Shown here: in pieces, positions 62,201 through 64,000 of the stretch
Layout: every line of letters starts with the position of its first letter
Numbering within the stretch: position 1 is the first letter of the stretch
Assembly (NCBI RefSeq): GCF_905475395.1
Contig: NC_058339.1
Span: 18,422,001 to 18,486,000 of the forward strand
From: Chrysoperla carnea
Taxonomy: Eukaryota; Arthropoda; Insecta; Neuroptera; Chrysopidae
Length of the DNA: 64,000 nt
Direction: 5' to 3'
The notes under the pieces: model-generated
What the model saw: only the letters and a program-made list of their open reading frames with translations
What the model was told of the DNA's origin: nothing
Database searches by the model: none
Program-made: the position numbers and the translations under genes

Positions 62201-63756
62201 TGAATCTTATGATTTTTGTAAAAACTTTGATGGCATATAACTTCCCTTTGAATGAAGGTAGGTGGGAGAAATTTGGAGCATAATTGGTACCTAAATTAAA
62301 TAATTTATTAAAAATAAAACATCGCTACTTATTTAACCATGTTTTGCGGTGCATAATCTCTTGATTAGGACTGGGAAATCGACTCTTCGTGCAAAATGGC
62401 AAATCAAACAATATATTTAACTAGCATTAAAATCTCTCGCGAATTTTTCCCGTGTATTTCCCGGACCATTTGTATGTTTGCTAAGGTAAAATTTGTCATT
62501 AATATTTAGAATGATAGAAGAAGGAGTGGAAAAAGGCTATTGGGTATATTTAGCCAACTGTCATTTATCCTTAAGTTGGATGCCTGCTTTGGATAAAATC
62601 ATTGAAAATCTTCAAACGGCTAAAGCACATAAGCGTTTTCGATTATGGCTAAGTTCAAATCCAACACCAGAATTTCCTCTATCTATTTTACAAGCTGGTA
62701 TAAAAATGACTACAGAACCTCCAAAGGTATTCTCAATTTATTATCGAATTACTTATTTATAATTTTAATACTTTGAAAACGATTGGATGACAGCTTATAT
62801 TCAAATTATTTATTTTGAAATGTTATTTGATGTCAATACCTTATTTTTACAGGGTTTGAAAGCAAACTTGAGAAGATTATATAATGTTATAACTGATGAA
62901 CAATTTTCGGCTTGTCAATGTGCCCACAAATATAAGAAGCTGTTATTTACATTATGCTTTTTCCATGCTATTTTACTAGAAAGAAAAAAGTTTCAACAAT
63001 TAGGATGGAACACTATTTACAGTTTTAATGATTCTGATTTTGAGGTAAAGCACGAAAAAAGGGATTATGTACAAATCTGACGAGTATTCGAAGACGGGTG
63101 TATCTCTAATGCCGGTTTTCCACTAAACGGGCAGTTATTTTTGTTGAAAAACAAAACAAAACAAACTGTAATGGCCTAAACTAAATATACAGGGTATATT
63201 TAGTTTAGTTCCGAGATAGTAACGCTTAGAAATACGATGCTATAAATTTTGTTTAACCCAGTCAAATGTTTATTTTTATTTGCTAAATTATGGATAATCA
63301 CAATTAGTTTATTTAAACCTCATTTACAAATTTTTAGATTTCACAAATAATATTATCCATTTACTTGGATGATTATCCAAACACACCATGGGATGCCTTA
63401 AAATATTTAATAGCTGGTGTTAATTATGGTGGACATGTAACTGATGATTGGGACCGGAGATTACTAACAACATACATAAATCAATACTTCTGTGAAGATG
63501 CGTTAAATGTACCTTTGTATCGAATGTCATCGTTAGCCACATATTATATACCAAAAGATGGATCTTTGGAGTCCTATCAAGATTATATAACAATTTTACC
63601 GAATGTTGATCGACCAGAAGCATTTGGACAACATCCAAATGCTGATATAAGTTCACTAATTGTAGAAATACGTGGTATGCTAATGACTTTGGTGTCCATT
63701 CAAAGTGGAAGTAGTGGGAGTGTAGACGAAAGTGAAAGCAAAGAAGACAAGGTTTT
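37747..63756 (+). CDS. DNAH2: Axonemal dynein heavy chain 2 (inner-arm I1/f beta chain), 3' partial
   Basis: 51 exons (listed in the five segment entries below) join without a phase conflict to about 4,266 codons from ATG 37747 to the last exon. The gene runs out of the window near the C-terminal domain; human DNAH2 has about 250 residues beyond the equivalent point. The product is a dynein heavy chain. Using ATP, it moves along doublet microtubules as one of the two heavy chains of the I1/f inner arm of motile cilia and sperm flagella. The paralogue assignment rests on near-colinear similarity from the tail onward, for example [22 protein letters not shown] and [11 protein letters not shown]. 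From memory, the Drosophila member is the Y-linked fertility factor kl-2. The start is supported by an acidic [12 protein letters not shown]-terminus. Introns run from 55 bp to 1.36 kb and host several repeats. The final splice donor (63756 or 63751) is uncertain. Confidence 0.95.
37925..38100 (+). repeat. Interspersed repeat in DNAH2 intron 1
   Basis: 'gcgaaagtaaggatgtttgt' followed by repeated 'tgtt' units, 'acgctttcactcaaaaacta' and 'acatcagaataacat'. I recognise this combination as a repeat common in insect genomes; class undetermined. Confidence 0.5.
39925..40010 (+). repeat. Interspersed repeat in DNAH2 intron 4, same family as 8230-8345
   Basis: Contains 'aacccctgtcgcaaaaagag', 'tctgtctgtttgtctgtggc' and 'atcggagttcctgaac'. 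It shares its layout with 49806-49950 and, inverted, with 8230-8345. Confidence 0.5.
42882..43049. mobile_element. Short MITE, TA-GACCTTTTTCA family, copy 1 (DNAH2 intron 9)
   Basis: 168 bp. The ends are TAGACCTTTTTCA and its reverse complement TGAAAAAGGTCTA, with TA at both outer edges as the likely target duplication. Internal 'cctgtaactcaaaaattacg' and 'tttttaacaataaaaacact' are shared with the copy at 58352-58495. A long A tract sits near the right end. Confidence 0.8.
44583..45143. mobile_element. Interspersed element with TATACCATGTATA ends (DNAH2 intron 13)
   Basis: The left end is a hairpin, TATACCATGTATAT-gaa-ATATACATGGTAT (44583-44611). An inverted copy of the end motif, CTATACATGGTATTT, sits at about 45130-45144. 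Between them are 'agtcccaagtttgtaacgc', a (GTCT)n tract and 'ggtcttgggtccgtaggac', which I recognise as a repeat found in many insects. A related fragment starts at 63185. Confidence 0.6.
45632..48977 (+). other. DNAH2: DNAH2 segment 2: tail end and linker (exons 14-21)
   Basis: Exons: 45632-45880, 46501-46670, 46861-47190, 47252-47438, 47516-47881, 48077-48316, 48491-48710, 48815-48977. This is the DHC_N2/linker region that swings across the AAA ring to produce the power stroke. Characteristic blocks are [42 protein letters not shown] and E-N-I-F-A-G-D-D-I. Phases match at every junction. The alignment across the large intron 44269-45631 is gap-free against the human protein, so no exon seems to be missing there. 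Confidence 0.92.
45996..46096 (+). repeat. Two tandem copies of a roughly 50-bp unit
   Basis: 'ctgcgtatcaaatttcaacc...ttcagtgatttgtataaag' occurs twice in direct succession in DNAH2 intron 14. The copies are essentially identical, so the duplication is recent. The rest of this intron (45881-46500) includes a less AT-rich block at 46150-46370 of unknown origin. Confidence 0.75.
49120..51624 (+). other. DNAH2: DNAH2 segment 3: AAA1 and AAA2 (exons 22-27)
   Basis: Exons: 49120-49298, 49451-49785, 50242-50550, 50650-50941, 50998-51290, 51383-51624. AAA1 is the main ATPase site. Its Walker [11 protein letters not shown] is at about residue 1860 and its Walker B is C-F-D-E-F-N-R, followed by [12 protein letters not shown]; all are intact. 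AAA2 keeps the family's W-I-L-F-D-G-P-V-D and S-R-C-G-M-V blocks. Its Walker A position reads G-N-T-M-T-A-K-S instead of the usual GxxGxGK[ST]; the G and K spacing is eroded. Confidence 0.93.
49806..49950 (+). repeat. Interspersed repeat in DNAH2 intron 23, same family as 8230-8345
   Basis: 'ccccgaactaaaaaaaaggg', 'gatcgctatgtgtgtgtgtc' and 'cctaaacggttgaaccgat' follow in order, the typical start of this insect repeat. Confidence 0.5.
51733..56096 (+). other. DNAH2: DNAH2 segment 4: AAA3 and AAA4 (exons 28-36)
   Basis: Exons: 51733-51918, 52005-52203, 52511-52735, 53487-53670, 53769-53994, 54170-54480, 54625-54893, 55335-55619, 55840-56096. AAA3 has an intact Walker A (G-P-V-G-T-G-K-T, about residue 2486) and Walker B (T-F-L-D-D-L-N-M-P). 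AAA4 has G-V-G-G-S-G-R-Q split across the exon 33/34 junction (54480/54625) and F-V-D-T-Q. Exons 35-36 carry an insert rich in Glu and Asp (D-D-E-E-E-Q and E-E-E-E-E-T), roughly 30-40 residues longer than the human protein at this place. Splice phases are consistent. Confidence 0.92.
52736..53486. other. 751-bp DNAH2 intron 30 without recognised content
   Basis: This intron is less AT-rich than its neighbours ('actgatccgttctgtgaaatccagac', 'ggtgtcaggtccatactgg'), which suggests transposon-derived sequence. I could not identify a family, coding frame or clear terminal repeats. Confidence 0.35.
56522..58757 (+). other. DNAH2: DNAH2 segment 5: stalk coiled coil and microtubule-binding domain (exons 37-41)
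   Basis: Exons: 56522-56729, 57317-57541, 57612-57838, 58162-58333, 58541-58757. They encode the outgoing stalk helix, the small microtubule-binding domain (from about S-Y-T-K-P-P through [14 protein letters not shown]) and the returning helix (M-A-K-L-K-E-A, rich in Ala, Lys and Glu). The end of exon 41 was set at 58757 because only that donor, with the acceptor at 59017, keeps the phase; the alternative acceptor at 59010 does not. Confidence 0.9.
58352..58495. mobile_element. Short MITE, TA-GACCTTTTTCA family, copy 2 (DNAH2 intron 40)
   Basis: 144 bp with the same terminal repeat and inner sequence as the copy at 42882-43049, flanked by TA. It lacks the long A tract of copy 1. Confidence 0.8.
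60428..60475 (+). repeat. Tandem 24-bp repeat, two copies (DNAH2 intron 45)
   Basis: 'tatacagggtggttcatcaa' units occur twice in a row. Sequence of the form 'ACAGGGTG...TCATCAAA' is typical of transposon ends in insects, so this may be two abutting element ends. Confidence 0.65.
61723..62509. other. 787-bp DNAH2 intron 48 without recognised content
   Basis: The largest intron of the 3' half. A less AT-rich block at about 61960-62480 may be an old mobile-element fragment, but no ends or coding frame could be identified. Confidence 0.35.
63185..63270 (+). repeat. Fragment related to the 44583-45143 element
   Basis: 'tatacagggtatatttag', 'tagttccgagatagtaacgc' and 'tagaaatacgatgctat' parallel 'tacatggtatgctaagttta', 'tcccaagtttgtaacgc' and 'aaaaatattgatgctac' at 44600. 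It is only about 85 bp long and lies in DNAH2 intron 50. Confidence 0.45.
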
Positions 63757-64000
63757 GTATTTCAAACATAGTTTAAATCTTTGAAAACTCGATTTCGATG
63801 GGAAAAACAAAAACTGAAATTATAGATTTGATTGATTTAGCCAATATCGACTTATCGCGATCTAAATTAATCGACTTTGAGTCTTATGTCTCCTAACTTA
63901 TTGGCGCGTATCTTTCAGTCTTTATTTTAAAATATTTGGCCTATAACAATAATAATGAAGGAAAACATTAAAGGGGGAATGAAAGGATTTGAAAAGTTCT
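63757..64000 (+). other. DNAH2: Start of the last visible DNAH2 intron
   Basis: After the probable donor no further dynein coding sequence is seen before the window ends, so the final exons lie to the right. Confidence 0.5.

Larger units (their letters stand above)
59018..63756 (+). other. DNAH2: DNAH2 segment 6: AAA5, AAA6 and start of the C-terminal domain (exons 42-51)
   Basis: Exons: 59018-59235, 59312-59696, 59756-59940, 59999-60198, 60714-60880, 60998-61144, 61416-61722, 62510-62726, 62853-63044, 63338 to about 63756. Blocks include [12 protein letters not shown] (AAA5), [23 protein letters not shown] (AAA6), [22 protein letters not shown] and [12 protein letters not shown]. The last exon should splice within K-E-D-K-V-L; the rest of the C-terminal domain lies right of 64000. 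Confidence 0.92.

Noticed and set aside
1..64000. CRISPR arrays, operons, ribosome binding sites or bacterial genes
   Set aside because: Spliced animal genes throughout; no regularly spaced repeats and no prokaryotic gene organisation.

Overview
The window is AT-rich genomic DNA from an animal, almost certainly an insect. It carries four conserved intron-containing protein genes, and long gene-free stretches filled with DNA-transposon remains and miniature or foldback elements. The insect assignment rests on three things: the Madm/NRBP pseudokinase reads closest to the fly form, the repeats look like types I know from many insect genomes, and introns range from about 55 bp to several kb. I cannot tell the order or species from sequence alone. 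Every exon below was placed from readable protein similarity plus splice sites, and reading-frame phase was checked across each junction.

Layout. 1-9119 is gene-free apart from a decayed hAT transposase end at 6851-7138, and is probably the 5' intron of the first gene. 9120-14760 (+) holds nine exons of the NRBP/Madm pseudokinase; its N-terminal exon lies upstream of the window or was missed. 14761-28721 is a 14-kb intergenic block with no recognisable gene but at least five inverted-repeat elements. 28722-33629 (+) is a complete gene for the PP2A 65-kDa scaffold (A) subunit, five exons and 591 aa, with a 907-bp hAT element (exact 8-bp target duplication) in its second intron. 33630-35538 holds a 422-bp MITE with a perfect 17-bp terminal repeat and possible last exons of an unidentified minus-strand gene. 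35539-37538 (-) is a complete four-exon tetraspanin of the peripherin-2/RDS-ROM1 class, 392 aa. 37747-63756 (+) is the two-strand axonemal inner-arm dynein heavy chain DNAH2, 51 exons and about 4,266 codons, cut off by the window end near its C-terminus.

The genes do not form one pathway. NRBP is a pseudokinase adaptor, PP2A-A is the scaffold of a general phosphatase, and DNAH2 is a motor of motile cilia or sperm flagella. The RDS-like tetraspanin and DNAH2 start head-to-head only 208 bp apart, so they probably share a promoter region.

I found no evidence of a wholly new biological system. The most useful leads are the head-to-head tetraspanin/DNAH2 pair, two GC-AG introns (one 120 nt, in frame and stop-free), an eroded AAA2 nucleotide-binding loop in DNAH2, and several unclassified inverted-repeat element families.
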